Assembly: GCF_003732665.1 (NCBI RefSeq)
Contig: NZ_MOBP01000006.1
Coordinates: 248,001-312,000 of the forward strand
Length of the DNA stretch: 64,000 bases
Origin: Pseudomonas frederiksbergensis
GTDB taxonomy: Bacteria; Pseudomonadota; Gammaproteobacteria; Pseudomonadales; Pseudomonadaceae
Direction: 5' to 3'
Shown here: positions 33,130-42,568 of the stretch, one piece after another
Position numbering within the stretch: position 1 is the first letter of the stretch
Layout: each line of letters opens with the position of its first letter
Notes under the pieces: model-generated
What the model saw: only the letters and a program-made list of their open reading frames with translations
Told to the model about the DNA's origin: nothing
The model's database searches: none
Translations under genes and position numbers: made by a program

Positions 33130-33219
33130 TGTGGGAGCGAGCTTGCTCGCGATGGGGCCGTCACCTTCAGCATTGATGCTGCCTGACCCAGCGCCATCGC
33201 GAGCAAGCTCGCTCCCACA
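33130..33219. repeat. 90-bp REPIN, GCGAGCTTGCTCGCGATGG variant
   Basis: Arms TGTGGGAGCGAGCTTGCTCG and complement, exactly 90 bases, in the intergenic region upstream of the efflux operon, 63 bases before its first start codon. Confidence 0.92.
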
Positions 33220-33282
33220 AGGATTACGGTGTGCGATCCCACAATTTTTTTGCCTTCCCCCCTATCTCAGGAATTTGCAGCA

Positions 33283-34782
33283 GTGCCGCGTCGCATCAAC
33301 AGAGCGCTCAAGACGCTCAGTGTTTTGGCTTTAACCCTGGCAATCAGCGGCTGCATCGGAACCGGAGGTATTGCTCCGCAGGGCAAGGCGCTGGAGGCTG
33401 ATTCGCTGGCCACCGACGAAGCCATCCAGAACGCTGCGCAGGACGCTCACTGGCCCACCGCGCAATGGTGGCAGGCCTATGGCGACCCGCAACTGAACCG
33501 CTGGATCGACCTCGCCGTGCAAGGCAGCCCGACCATGGCCATGGCCACCGCCCGGGTGCGCCAGGCCAAGTCCATGGCCGGCATCGCCGAGGCCGCCGAG
33601 TCGTTGCAGATCAACGGCGAATCGACCCTCAAGCGCCACAACTGGGCGACCGACCAGTTTTACGGTCCCGGTGAGTTGGCCAATACGACCACCTGGGACA
33701 ACAACGCCGCTTTGGGCTTCAGCTACGCCCTCGACCTCTGGGGCCGCGAAAGCAATGCCACCGAGCGCGCCGTGGACATGGCGCACATGACGGCGGCCGA
33801 AGCGCGCCTGGCCCAGCTCGAATTGCAAAACAACATCGTGCGCGCCTACATCGAACTGTCGCTGCATTACGCACAACGGGACATCGTGGCCGCGACGTTG
33901 CAGCAGCAACAGCAGATTCTCGACCTGGCGCAAAAGCGTCTGAACGGCGGGATCGGCACCCATTTCGAAGTCAGCCAGGCCCAAACCCCACTGCCGGAAA
34001 CCCATCGGCAGATCGACGCCCTGGACGAAGAAATCGCCCTGAGCCGTAACCAACTCGCGGCGCTCGCGGGCAAAGGTCCGGGGGAGGGCGCGCAGTTGCA
34101 GCGCCCGACCCTGGCATTGGGCGCGCCACTCAAACTGCCGTCACCGTTGCCTGCGCAACTGCTCGGCCAACGCCCGGACGTGGTTGCTGCCCGCTGGCAA
34201 GTGGCGGCCCAGGCCCGGGGCATCGATGTGGCCCACGCCGGTTTCTACCCCAACGTCGATCTGGTCGGCAGCCTCGGCTACATGGCCACTGGCGGCGGGG
34301 CGCTGGAATTCCTGACCGGCAAGAAACTCAACTACAGCGTCGGCCCGGCGATCTCGTTGCCGATTTTCGACGGCGGCCGTTTGCGCTCGGAACTGGGCGA
34401 AGCCTCGGCCGGATACGACATCGCCGTGGCCAAGTACAACCAGACCCTGGTCAATGCGCTGAAGAACATCTCCGATCAGTTGATCCGCCGCGAGTCCATG
34501 GACAAGCAGCAGGCCTTCGCCGCCGAGTCCGTGGCCACGGCGCAGAAAACCTACGACATCGCGATGATCGCTTATCAGCGTGGGCTCACGGACTACCTCA
34601 ATGTGCTCAATGCCCAGACGTTGTTGTTCAAGCAGCAGCAGGTGCAGCAGCAGGTTCAAGCGGCGCGCCTCAGTGCTCACGCGGAATTGGTGACAGCCCT
34701 TGGCGGCGGGCTCGGTGCGGGCAGCGATGTGCCGAAAGACAGCCAGACCGCCGCTCCCAAAACCCCGGCACTTCTCCAGTGA
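33283..34782 (+). CDS. Outer-membrane efflux lipoprotein (NodT/OprM type)
   Basis: 499 residues. Lipoprotein signal with lipobox ISGC, then the two repeated TolC-like modules (PQLNRWIDLAVQGSPTMAMA; DYLNVLNAQTLLFKQQQVQQ). Forms the outer-membrane channel of a tripartite pump. GTG at 33283 with AGGAA upstream is chosen; the longer frame to 33229 would start inside the REPIN end and spoil the signal peptide. First gene of the operon with the FUSC, DUF1656 and HlyD genes. Confidence 0.88.
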   Translation: MPRRINRALKTLSVLALTLAISGCIGTGGIAPQGKALEADSLATDEAIQNAAQDAHWPTAQWWQAYGDPQLNRWIDLAVQGSPTMAMATARVRQAKSMAGIAEAAESLQINGESTLKRHNWATDQFYGPGELANTTTWDNNAALGFSYALDLWGRESNATERAVDMAHMTAAEARLAQLELQNNIVRAYIELSLHYAQRDIVAATLQQQQQILDLAQKRLNGGIGTHFEVSQAQTPLPETHRQIDALDEEIALSRNQLAALAGKGPGEGAQLQRPTLALGAPLKLPSPLPAQLLGQRPDVVAARWQVAAQARGIDVAHAGFYPNVDLVGSLGYMATGGGALEFLTGKKLNYSVGPAISLPIFDGGRLRSELGEASAGYDIAVAKYNQTLVNALKNISDQLIRRESMDKQQAFAAESVATAQKTYDIAMIAYQRGLTDYLNVLNAQTLLFKQQQVQQQVQAARLSAHAELVTALGGGLGAGSDVPKDSQTAAPKTPALLQ

Positions 34783-34792
34783 ACACAACCCC

Positions 34793-34860
34793 TGTAGGAG
34801 CAAAGCTTGCTCGCGATGGCGCCCATGAGATCGCCATCGCGGGCAAGCCATGCTCCTACA
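34793..34860. repeat. Short REPIN (68 bp) between the OMF and FUSC genes
   Basis: Arms TGTAGGAGCAAAGCTTGCTC and its near complement GCAAGCCATGCTCCTACA, with ATCGC/GCGAT inside. Sits inside the operon between stop and next start. Confidence 0.87.
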
Positions 34861-34903
34861 GGCAGGTTTCGAGCCTCGACTGAATATCAATGAGCAGGAT
34901 CAG

Positions 34904-37096
34904 ATGACTTCCTTGCCCACACCCCTGCGCTGGCTCTACTCCCTCGAATGGCGTCGGGGCTTCTACGACTGGGCGCGCAGCGATGGCGTGACCTGGGTCT
35001 ACATTTTCAAGGTGCTGCTCGCCGCGTTCCTGACCCTGTGGCTGGCCATGCGCCTGGAACTGCCGCAGCCGCGCACGGCGATGATCACCGTGTTCATCGT
35101 GATGCAGCCACAAAGCGGTCATGTGCTGGCCAAGAGTTTCTATCGCTTCCTCGGCACGCTGGCCGGGTCGACGGTGATGGTATTGCTGATCGCTTTGTTC
35201 GCGCAGAACACCGAACTGTTCCTTGGCTCGCTGGCGATCTGGGTCGGCCTGTGCACCGCCGGTGCGGCGCGTTATCGCAACTTCCGCGCCTACGGTTTTG
35301 TGCTGGCCGGTTATACGGCGGCGATGGTCGGTTTGCCGGCATTGGCGCATCCGGACGGCGCGTTTATGGCGGCGGTCTGGCGGGTGTTGGAAATCTCCCT
35401 GGGGATCATTTGCTCGACCCTGATCAGCGCCGCAATCCTGCCGCAAAGTGCCAGCGCCGCGATGCGCAACGCCTTGTATCAGCGCTTCGGCGTGTTCGCC
35501 CTGTTCGTCACCGACGGCTTGCGCGGGCGCAGCCAACGGGAGGCCTTTGAAGCGAGCAATGTGCGCTTCATCGCCGAAGCCGTGGGCCTGGAAGGCTTGC
35601 GCAGCGTGACGGTGTTCGAAGACCCGCACATGCGTCGGCGCACTGGGCGACTCAGTCGCTTGAACAGCGAGTTCATGAGCATCACCACCCGCTTCAACGC
35701 GCTGCACCAATTGCTCGAACGCTTGCGCAGCAGCGAGGCGGATCACGTGGTGGCGGCGATCAAACCCGGTTTGCAGGACCTGGCCGAATTGCTCGACGGC
35801 TTCAGCGGCCGGGGGTTGACCGATGCCGATGCCGCGCGTCTGGTCACGGCGTTGACCGCGTACAAGGAAGGCTTGCCGGCGCGGGTGCGCAGCTTGCGTG
35901 CGATCTTCCAGGAGAGCGAGCCGAGCGACGCCGAGCAACTGGATTTCCACACCGCGTACGAGTTGCTCTATCGCTTCGTCGATGACCTGCACAGTTATGC
36001 CCAGACCCACGCCTCACTGGCCGATCACAGTCACGCTCGGGAACAGTGGGACGAACCCTTCACCCCGCAAACCAACTGGCTGGCCTCGGCGGCGGCGGGG
36101 ATTCGTGCGTCATTTATCCTGGTGGTGCTCGGCAGTTATTGGGTGGCCACGGCGTGGCCGAGCGGGGCGACGATGACGTTGATTGCTGCCGCGACCGTGG
36201 GCTTGTCCGCCGCCACGCCGAACCCGAAACGCATGGCATTCCAGATGGCTTGCGGCACCTTGCTCGGGGCGCTGATCGGCTTCGTCGAAATGTTTTTCAT
36301 CTTCCCGTGGATCGATGGTTTTCCGTTGCTGTGCGTAATGCTCGCGCCGGTGATCGTGCTTGGTTCGTTCCTGACTTCGCGCCCGCAATACGCCGGGATT
36401 GGCCTCGGGCTACTGATCTTCTTCAGCACCGGTTCGGTGCCGGACAACCTCACGGTCTACAACCCCTACACCTTTATCAACGACTACATCGCCATGGTCC
36501 TCGGCATGCTGGTGTGCGCCGCCGCTGGCGCGATCATCCTGCCGCCCAACAGCCGCTGGTTGTGGCGGCGGCTGGAGCAGGATTTGCGCGAGCAAGTGGT
36601 GTACGCGATCAGCGGCAAGCTCAAGGGCCTGGGCTCGAGTTTTGAAAGCCGCACCCGGGATTTACTGCACCAGGCCTATGGCTTGGCGGTCGGTTCGCCG
36701 CAGGTGCAACGGGACTTGTTGCGCTGGATGTTCGTGGTGCTGGAAGTCGGCCACGCGATCATCGAGTTGCGCAAAGAACAGGCGATTTTGCCGGTGCACC
36801 CGGCCTATGCCGAATCCCAGCCATGGCGCCAGGCGATCCGGGTGATGGGGCGTTCGCTGGTGCGACTGTTTCTGCAACCGAGCCAGAGCAATCTCGAGCG
36901 CGGGTTGATCGCGGTCGATCACGCGATCAGCCGCGTGCAAGCCACCGACGAACCCTTCGCCCCGCACTTCGATACCTCGGCGTTGCGCCGGGTGAAGAGT
37001 TACCTTCACTTCATCCGCACGTCATTACTGGACCCGCAATCACCGCTATCCGGCTACATAAAAGCTACGGCCAAAGGAGTTGAACATGCCGCGTGA
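34904..37096 (+). CDS. FUSC-family aromatic-acid exporter (AaeB-like)
   Basis: 730 residues. Two blocks of membrane helices (about residues 20-160 and 395-530) around a cytoplasmic domain, as in AaeB/YccS. AaeB with AaeA exports p-hydroxybenzoate and related aromatic carboxylates; the full set of partners here supports a similar pump. ATG at 34904 with CAGGAT upstream. Its end overlaps the DUF1656 gene by 11 bases. Confidence 0.87.
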   Translation: MTSLPTPLRWLYSLEWRRGFYDWARSDGVTWVYIFKVLLAAFLTLWLAMRLELPQPRTAMITVFIVMQPQSGHVLAKSFYRFLGTLAGSTVMVLLIALFAQNTELFLGSLAIWVGLCTAGAARYRNFRAYGFVLAGYTAAMVGLPALAHPDGAFMAAVWRVLEISLGIICSTLISAAILPQSASAAMRNALYQRFGVFALFVTDGLRGRSQREAFEASNVRFIAEAVGLEGLRSVTVFEDPHMRRRTGRLSRLNSEFMSITTRFNALHQLLERLRSSEADHVVAAIKPGLQDLAELLDGFSGRGLTDADAARLVTALTAYKEGLPARVRSLRAIFQESEPSDAEQLDFHTAYELLYRFVDDLHSYAQTHASLADHSHAREQWDEPFTPQTNWLASAAAGIRASFILVVLGSYWVATAWPSGATMTLIAAATVGLSAATPNPKRMAFQMACGTLLGALIGFVEMFFIFPWIDGFPLLCVMLAPVIVLGSFLTSRPQYAGIGLGLLIFFSTGSVPDNLTVYNPYTFINDYIAMVLGMLVCAAAGAIILPPNSRWLWRRLEQDLREQVVYAISGKLKGLGSSFESRTRDLLHQAYGLAVGSPQVQRDLLRWMFVVLEVGHAIIELRKEQAILPVHPAYAESQPWRQAIRVMGRSLVRLFLQPSQSNLERGLIAVDHAISRVQATDEPFAPHFDTSALRRVKSYLHFIRTSLLDPQSPLSGYIKATAKGVEHAA

Positions 37097-37286
37097 AATC
37101 GCCTTCCACGGCGTGTACATGCCGACCATGACGCTGATGTTTTTCATCGCCGCGGCACTGGCCTGGGCGCTCGACCGCTTCCTGTCCGGGTTCGACTTGT
37201 ACCGCTTCTTCTGGCACCCGGCGCTGCTGCGCCTGAGTCTGTTTACCTGTCTGTTCGGCGCCCTGGCGCTGACTGTCTACCGTTGA
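37086..37286 (+). CDS. DUF1656 small membrane protein (AaeX-like)
   Basis: 66 residues with two hydrophobic segments (MTLMFFIAAALAWALD; LSLFTCLFGALALTVYR). This family is regularly encoded between FUSC and HlyD genes, AaeX in E. coli; role unknown. AAAGGAG is placed correctly for ATG at 37086, which overlaps the end of the FUSC gene. Confidence 0.87.
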   Translation: MPREIAFHGVYMPTMTLMFFIAAALAWALDRFLSGFDLYRFFWHPALLRLSLFTCLFGALALTVYR

Positions 37287-37296
37287 GAACGTTCCG

Positions 37297-38154
37297 ATGA
37301 AAAAGCTCTTCAGCCTGCTCGCCACCCTGCTGGTGCTGGCCCTCGCCATATGGATCGGCCGGACGTTGTGGGTGCATTACATGGACACACCATGGACCCG
37401 CGACGGCCGGGTGCGCGCCGACATCATCAACGTCGCCGCCGACGTCACCGGCGAAGTGGTGGATGTGCCGGTGCGCGATAACCAACTGGTGAAGAAAGGC
37501 GATTTGCTGATGCAGATCGACCCCGAGCACTACCGCATCGCCGTCAAACAGGCGCAGTCGATGGTGGCCTCGCGCAAGGCCACGTGGGAGATGCGCAAGG
37601 TCAACGCCCATCGCCGCGCCGACATGGACGCCCTGGTGATCTCCAAGGAAAACCGCGACGACGCGAGCAACATCGCCGACTCGGCCCTGGCCGATTACCA
37701 ACACGCCCAGGCGCAACTGGAAGCAGCGGAACTGAACCTCAAACGCACCGAAGTGCGGGCGGCGGTGGACGGCTACGTCACTAACCTCAACGTCCATCGC
37801 GGCGACTATGCGCGCATCGGCGAAGCAAAAATGGCCGTGGTCGATATGAACTCGTTCTGGGTCTACGGCTTCTTCGAAGAAACCAAACTGCCTCATGTGC
37901 GGGTCGGCGATAAGGCCGATATGCAACTCATGAGCGGCGAAGTGCTCAAGGGGCATGTGGAGAGTATTTCTCGCGGCATCTACGACCGGGATAACCCGGA
38001 GAGTCGTGAGCTGATAGCCGACGTGAACCCGACGTTCAACTGGGTGCGGCTGGCTCAGCGGGTGCCGGTGCGGATTCACATTGATGAAGTGCCGGAAGGG
38101 GTGCTGTTGGCGGCGGGGATTACGTGCACGGTGGTGGTGAAAGCCGGGTTGTAA
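37297..38154 (+). CDS. HlyD-family periplasmic adaptor (AaeA-like)
   Basis: 285 residues. N-terminal membrane anchor (LFSLLATLLVLALAIWIG), biotinyl-lipoyl halves (VTGEVVDVPVRDNQLVKKGD; RAAVDGYVTNLNVHRGDYAR) around a short coiled-coil, then beta-barrel domain. Links the FUSC exporter to the outer-membrane channel. Starts 10 bases after the DUF1656 gene. Confidence 0.9.
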   Translation: MKKLFSLLATLLVLALAIWIGRTLWVHYMDTPWTRDGRVRADIINVAADVTGEVVDVPVRDNQLVKKGDLLMQIDPEHYRIAVKQAQSMVASRKATWEMRKVNAHRRADMDALVISKENRDDASNIADSALADYQHAQAQLEAAELNLKRTEVRAAVDGYVTNLNVHRGDYARIGEAKMAVVDMNSFWVYGFFEETKLPHVRVGDKADMQLMSGEVLKGHVESISRGIYDRDNPESRELIADVNPTFNWVRLAQRVPVRIHIDEVPEGVLLAAGITCTVVVKAGL

Positions 38155-38186
38155 CGCCCGGCTCCCAACGCATAGGCCTAAACCTC

Positions 38187-38213
38187 ACCAGCCCGCGGGG
38201 CATGAGGGCTGGT
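38187..38213. terminator. Possible terminator between efflux operon and delta-60 gene
   Basis: Stem ACCAGCCC / GGGCTGGT with an 11-base loop, followed by a moderately T-rich stretch on the plus strand. Convergent position fits, but the T run is weak. Confidence 0.45.
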
Positions 38214-38228
38214 GCCAGATTTGTTATT

Positions 38229-39545
38229 TCAACTCCAGTACGCCCATAACACCCCTAAAGCGCCGCCGAGGCCGAGGGGGTTTCCTCCAAAGACAAATCG
38301 GTTGCCCAGGCGCCGTTGCATAAATGCAGGTTTGGCGACGGTGAGGGTGTCCTCGCCTACGTAGCCATTGTTGCCGAAGCTGGTATCGACAAGCCCGTTG
38401 TCGAGAAAACGCCCGAAGTGCACTGAACTGTGGGTGCTGACGACGGTTATCCGACGGTCAGCGTCGATGAAGCCTGCGTGCCAGTTGTCACCCAGGTGCT
38501 GGTCAAGCTGGGTCAGGACCGGTTCCCCTCGGTTGAAATGCAGGTTCGGCTGCCCGTCTGCATGCCTTCCTACCAACAGGCCTTTCACGGGTAGCTGATG
38601 GCCGTCCTCGCCTCTGTCGATACCTGACTTCCCGATGGCTACAAAACCGTCATCGGCTGTTTTCACCAGTGCATGCAGGGTGGTGTCCGCGATGTCCAGG
38701 ACATAGACCCCCGGGTTGGCTGGCTCACCGAATGTCCTGTCCAAAGTACCGTCCTGGTTGTAACGGGCAAAGTAAGCCTTCGTTGCACCAGCGTGAGTAA
38801 CGTCGCCGGCGATCAGAATTTTGTCGCCCATCAGTTGCAAGGCATTGACCCAGGTTGGATCGGCGCCGTCATTGAGAAAGACGTTCACGCGACCGGTCGT
38901 ATTGAAACTTCGATCCAATTCGCCTTTCGGGGTGACTCGATATAGAACGCCGCTGACTCTGCTCTGATTCCCCGGAGCGTAATAAGTCGCGCTGATGACA
39001 ATCTTGCCGTCAGGCTGGATCGCAAGTTCGGTTGAGTCGTCCTCGAGTTCTTCTATCGGCAGGTTTCTCAGGATCAGATGACCCTTTACTGCAAAATCAG
39101 GGTCCAGGACGCCCTCTGTGGTGAAACAAGAGAGGGTCAAATGGCTCGGAGGAGATTCAGTTTCCGAGGCCAATTTCGTAAAGCCAAGCATATAAATGCG
39201 TTCGCCATGAACGGCGACCTTGCCGCCTCATCCGTTAAACGACGGTTGGTATTGCCCGAACGTAAAGCCATCAATCGCGAAGGTTTCATCAAGGCGTCCA
39301 TGCTCATCCATACGGGCCAGTCCGTAATAAAAATTTACGTACCCAGGTCCCTCGTCATCCTCGTCGTGGGATACGGCGAGACCCACGATGATTTTCCCTG
39401 AGTCTAATGTGCAAACACCTTTGACTTGACGGTCAGAGCCATTGATATGCGGTAGCAGTTGCAGCGAGAGCTTTCCCGGAGACAGTGGGTCGCCGCCAAA
39501 ATCATCATCCGGGGATCCAGGTTTATGATCATTGCGAGTGTTCAT
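38229..39545 (-). pseudogene. Delta-60-repeat protein gene interrupted by an in-frame TGA
   Basis: One continuous reading frame of 438 codons from ATG 39545 to 38229, broken only by TGA at 39228-39230. Before the stop it reads HGRLDETFAIDGFTFGQYQP; after it GGKVAVHGERIYMLGF and more repeats (PKGELDRSFNTTGRVNVFLN; QDGTLDRTFGEPANPGVYVL; IQPDGKIVISATYY). These are delta-60 type beta-propeller-like repeats of secreted or surface proteins. There is no frameshift; a single base change would give GGA, CGA or TGG. An internal ATG at 39191 could restart translation of 320 residues. The lower GC suggests an accessory gene. Confidence 0.8.
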
Positions 39546-39697
39546 CCTGTTGTCCTATGTAGATCATCACGCCAGGTGAGTTGCGAAGGGGATAAACATC
39601 CCTTCCGGTGCCAGTAGAAGCCTGTGCTGCGCGCCACAGCGCGTCTACTGTCAGAACTTACAGGTAGCGACACCTTTCGGACGGACGGATCATGTCT

Positions 39698-40099
39698 TCA
39701 GTCAGTGGGACAAAACGTCTCCTGCAAATGCCGCCAGACCACCCGCCCGGATTCGAGTTTTTCGAATACCACGGTAGACCGCCGATCCGAATGCAACCCC
39801 GTCGCATCGGTCTGCTTTTCGCGATAACTCACCGTGGCACCGCGCTCATGCAATGCAATCCCACGCAGCTCGCCAAGCTCGATCCTGAACCCGGTCTTCT
39901 GCCCGCCCGCCATCCGAAACAACACGCTTAATGCCTCCAGGTCCAGAACCCGGCCCAGCGGCGAGACCATGGAAAACTGCGGCGAGAAACGGGTCAGCAG
40001 TTGTTCTAGCGCGGCTTCGTCTTCTTCATGGGCGAACCACTGCTCGATGGCCACATGGGCCTGGATCACTTCGTCAAAGTAGTCGGTGTAGTCAGTCAT
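39698..40099 (-). CDS. NTF2-like (SnoaL/DUF4440) protein
   Basis: 133 residues. Helical N-terminus (DYFDEVIQAHVAIEQWFAHE) followed by the curved-sheet pattern of the NTF2-like fold (FSMVSPLGRVLDLEALSVLF). Such small proteins are enzymes or binding proteins of varied function. Its ATG (40097-40099) overlaps the stop of the MFS gene, so it is translationally coupled to the pump. CAGGAA lies upstream. Confidence 0.8.
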   Translation of the reverse strand: MTDYTDYFDEVIQAHVAIEQWFAHEEDEAALEQLLTRFSPQFSMVSPLGRVLDLEALSVLFRMAGGQKTGFRIELGELRGIALHERGATVSYREKQTDATGLHSDRRSTVVFEKLESGRVVWRHLQETFCPTD

Positions 40100-41466
40100 A
40101 CGGATTTTTCCTGAAGGGGGGCAGAGGTTAGCAGGGCGAGGATTTTCGTCGAGTCGAAGCGCAGGACGGCGGTCATCGGCACCAGTGTCAGCAGGGCGGC
40201 GGCGAGGAAGCAATAGTGGAAGCCTCCAGCCCCCAACGCGCCAAGCAACGAACTCAACAGCGCCGCGCCGAGGCAGAAGCCGAGCTGGCGATTGATGTTC
40301 CACAGGGCGCTGGCGTGGCCCATTTTTTCCGGCATCACGCCGACAAATGCCAAGGTCTGCGCGGTGACGCTGCACAGACTGCCGCCCAGGCCCATCACGG
40401 CGTAGGCGAGGATCAGCCGCGCAGCGGCGGGTTGTTCGATGCGCATCAGCAACAGGATGCCCAGGCATTGCAGGATCATGCCGGCGATCAGCAACGGCTT
40501 GGGGCCAATGCGGTTGAAGGTACGTTTGCCCAGCGCGATTGCCACGCCCGAACCTGCTGCCCACGGCAACATCAACGCACCGGTTTGCGCCGCGCCGACA
40601 CCGAGGTCGTGCAGGTACAACACGGCAATCAGGTTGGTCCCGGTAAAAATGCCGGGCACGAACAGGTAGATCAGCATCGCCAGGCGCAGGGACGGGTTCT
40701 TGATCAATGGCAGGTCGAGAATGGCTTCGGGTTTGCGCCAGCCATCGCGCAGGTACAAGCACAGGATGATGATGCTGAGTATCAGGACGCCGACGCCAAG
40801 GTGGCGGCTGTCGACATCGCTTAACAGGCTCGCGGCGATCAACAACCCACTCAGGGCCGAGATCGCCAGCAGCAAGCCACGGGCATCCAGCGTCGGGCGT
40901 TCGGTGGCGGCTGGATCGGCTTTCAACCAGAGCAGGCCGAGCCCGAAGGTCAGCAGCGCCACCGGCACGTTCAAGTAGAAAATCCAGCGCCATGACAACA
41001 TTTGCACAATCAACCCGCCGGCCATCGGCGACAAGGCCGGGACCATCAGCGCCACCAGCAACACCACGCCGGTGAAATGCGCACGCCGGGCCGGTGGAAA
41101 CTGGCGATAGGCCAAGGCCTGGCCGACCGGGAGTAACAGCCCGCCACCGAGCCCTTGCAACAGCCGCCAGCCGATCAGGCTTTCAATCGATCCTGCCTGG
41201 GCCACCAGTGCCGAGGCGACCCCGAACACCAGCAGCGAGGCGAGGATCAGCCGCCGCTCGCCGAGCCGCGCCGCCAGCCACACGCTCATCGGAATGATCA
41301 GCGTCAGCCCGAGCATGTAGGCGTTGCTGATCCATGCCAGTTCGGTGACCGAGGCGTGCAGTTCGCGAGCGATGTCAGGGTAGGCAATGCTCGCCACAAA
41401 CATGTTCAGCAGGTCGAGGGCAAAGCCCAACAAATACACCAGCGCGACTTTCGAGCGATAGGCCAT
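40096..41466 (-). CDS. MFS drug/metabolite exporter (DHA2/EmrB-like)
   Basis: 456 residues with at least 12 membrane helices. N-terminal LLGFALDLLNMFVASIAYP and the motif ARLGERRLILASL are typical of DHA-type exporters, with LQGLGGGLLLPVGQAL resembling motif C regions. GGGAG precedes the ATG. Divergent from a LysR regulator across about 110 bases that contain a perfect palindrome. Substrate unknown. Confidence 0.85.
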   Translation of the reverse strand: MAYRSKVALVYLLGFALDLLNMFVASIAYPDIARELHASVTELAWISNAYMLGLTLIIPMSVWLAARLGERRLILASLLVFGVASALVAQAGSIESLIGWRLLQGLGGGLLLPVGQALAYRQFPPARRAHFTGVVLLVALMVPALSPMAGGLIVQMLSWRWIFYLNVPVALLTFGLGLLWLKADPAATERPTLDARGLLLAISALSGLLIAASLLSDVDSRHLGVGVLILSIIILCLYLRDGWRKPEAILDLPLIKNPSLRLAMLIYLFVPGIFTGTNLIAVLYLHDLGVGAAQTGALMLPWAAGSGVAIALGKRTFNRIGPKPLLIAGMILQCLGILLLMRIEQPAAARLILAYAVMGLGGSLCSVTAQTLAFVGVMPEKMGHASALWNINRQLGFCLGAALLSSLLGALGAGGFHYCFLAAALLTLVPMTAVLRFDSTKILALLTSAPLQEKSV

Positions 41467-41540
41467 GGCGAACTCCCTGTGATAAGACGTGCAGGGTAGG
41501 GCGTCGACAGGGTTAGGAAAACGCTGGTTTGGCTGCTAGT

Positions 41541-41561
41541 TTGTCAAAATCATTTTGACAA
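41541..41561. promoter_or_regulatory. Perfect 21-base palindrome, candidate LysR operator
   Basis: Arms TTGTCAAAA and TTTTGACAA around TCA. Lies in the MFS-LysR divergent region and touches the ribosome-binding site (AAGGAG, 41560-41565) of the LysR gene, so binding would also block the regulator's own expression. Confidence 0.7.
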
Positions 41562-41575
41562 GGAGCGCCGCCCAC

Positions 41576-42457
41576 ATGGTGAGTCTGGACCGATTCGATA
41601 CCTTCAAAGCTGTGGTCGAGGCCGGATCGTTGACCGCTGCGGCCGAGACATTGGGGCAGACCCGTGCCGTGGTGAGCTTCAATCTCAAGCGGTTGGAAGA
41701 AGAGCTGGGCGTCACCTTGCTCACGCGCAACACCCGGCAACTGGCCCTGACCGATGCCGGCGAACGCTTCTATCAACGTTGCCTGCGCACCCTCGACGAA
41801 GCCCGCCTGGCGATCGAAGAGGCCCGGTCCGAGCATTCACAGCTCAAGGGCACTTTGCGCATCACCACCACCGTGGAGTTCGCCCTGGCCCAAGTGGTGC
41901 CGGCGCTGGAAGTATTTCGTGAGCAACATCCGCAGTTAAACATTCACCTGTCCACGTCCTCGACCCACGCCGACCTGATCTCCGAGCGTTTCGATGTGGC
42001 GATTCGGCTGGGCCGCATGCACGACTCCAACCTGCGGGCAGTGCAGTTGTCGACGTTCGAGATTTTTGCCGTGGCGGCGCCGGGGTTGATCGAACGTTTC
42101 GAAGCCGTCGATACGCTGGCCGCGCTGGAATCGTTACCGACCCTGGGGCATGGGCGAGTGCCGGAAATGACGGTGACCGACCCGGCCGGGACGGAGCATG
42201 TGTACCAGCCAAAACCGGGGAAAACCGCGATTGTCGCCGACAACTCGGCAACGTTGCGGGCCTTTGCGTTGACCGGGCAGGGTGTGGCGATTTTGCCGCA
42301 GTGGCTGGTTCAGGAGGATTTGGAGGCGGGACGGCTGGTGCATCTGCTGGCTGATCACCGGTTCGCTCAACAAGGGGTTTATGCGTTGTACCCGGATACC
42401 CGGCACCTGCCGCTGAAGGTGCGGGCGTTTATTGATTTCATGAAGGGGTGGTGTTGA
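41576..42457 (+). CDS. LysR-family regulator, probably of the divergent MFS exporter
   Basis: 293 residues. HTH at the N-terminus (GSLTAAAETLGQTRAVVSFN) and a CrgA-like effector domain. ATG at 41576 has AAGGAG upstream; the frame upstream to 41555 is not needed. Divergent arrangement with the MFS/NTF2-like gene pair and the shared palindrome suggest local control. Confidence 0.87.
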   Translation: MVSLDRFDTFKAVVEAGSLTAAAETLGQTRAVVSFNLKRLEEELGVTLLTRNTRQLALTDAGERFYQRCLRTLDEARLAIEEARSEHSQLKGTLRITTTVEFALAQVVPALEVFREQHPQLNIHLSTSSTHADLISERFDVAIRLGRMHDSNLRAVQLSTFEIFAVAAPGLIERFEAVDTLAALESLPTLGHGRVPEMTVTDPAGTEHVYQPKPGKTAIVADNSATLRAFALTGQGVAILPQWLVQEDLEAGRLVHLLADHRFAQQGVYALYPDTRHLPLKVRAFIDFMKGWC

Positions 42458-42478
42458 GGTTTCTAGTGACTGTGCTGA

Positions 42479-42507
42479 CGCCATCGCGGGCAAGCCTTGC
42501 TCCTACA
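42479..42507. repeat. Solo REP unit
   Basis: CGCCATCGCGGGCAAGCCTT followed by GCTCCTACA, one arm only, between the convergent LysR and lipoprotein genes. Confidence 0.75.
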
Positions 42508-42568
42508 GGTCAGCGTCGTACGCCAATCATGCGAACGACACCCCGGGCCTCTTCGTTGGTAAGGCGTC

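Noticed and set aside
33229..33282. N-terminal extension of the OMF gene from GTG 33229
   Set aside because: It would begin 9 bases after the REPIN without a ribosome site and would put 18 residues before a normal lipoprotein signal.
39228..39230. Recoded TGA as selenocysteine in the delta-60 gene
   Set aside because: Delta-60 repeat proteins are not known selenoproteins, there is no redox motif, and no bacterial SECIS-like hairpin is evident downstream.
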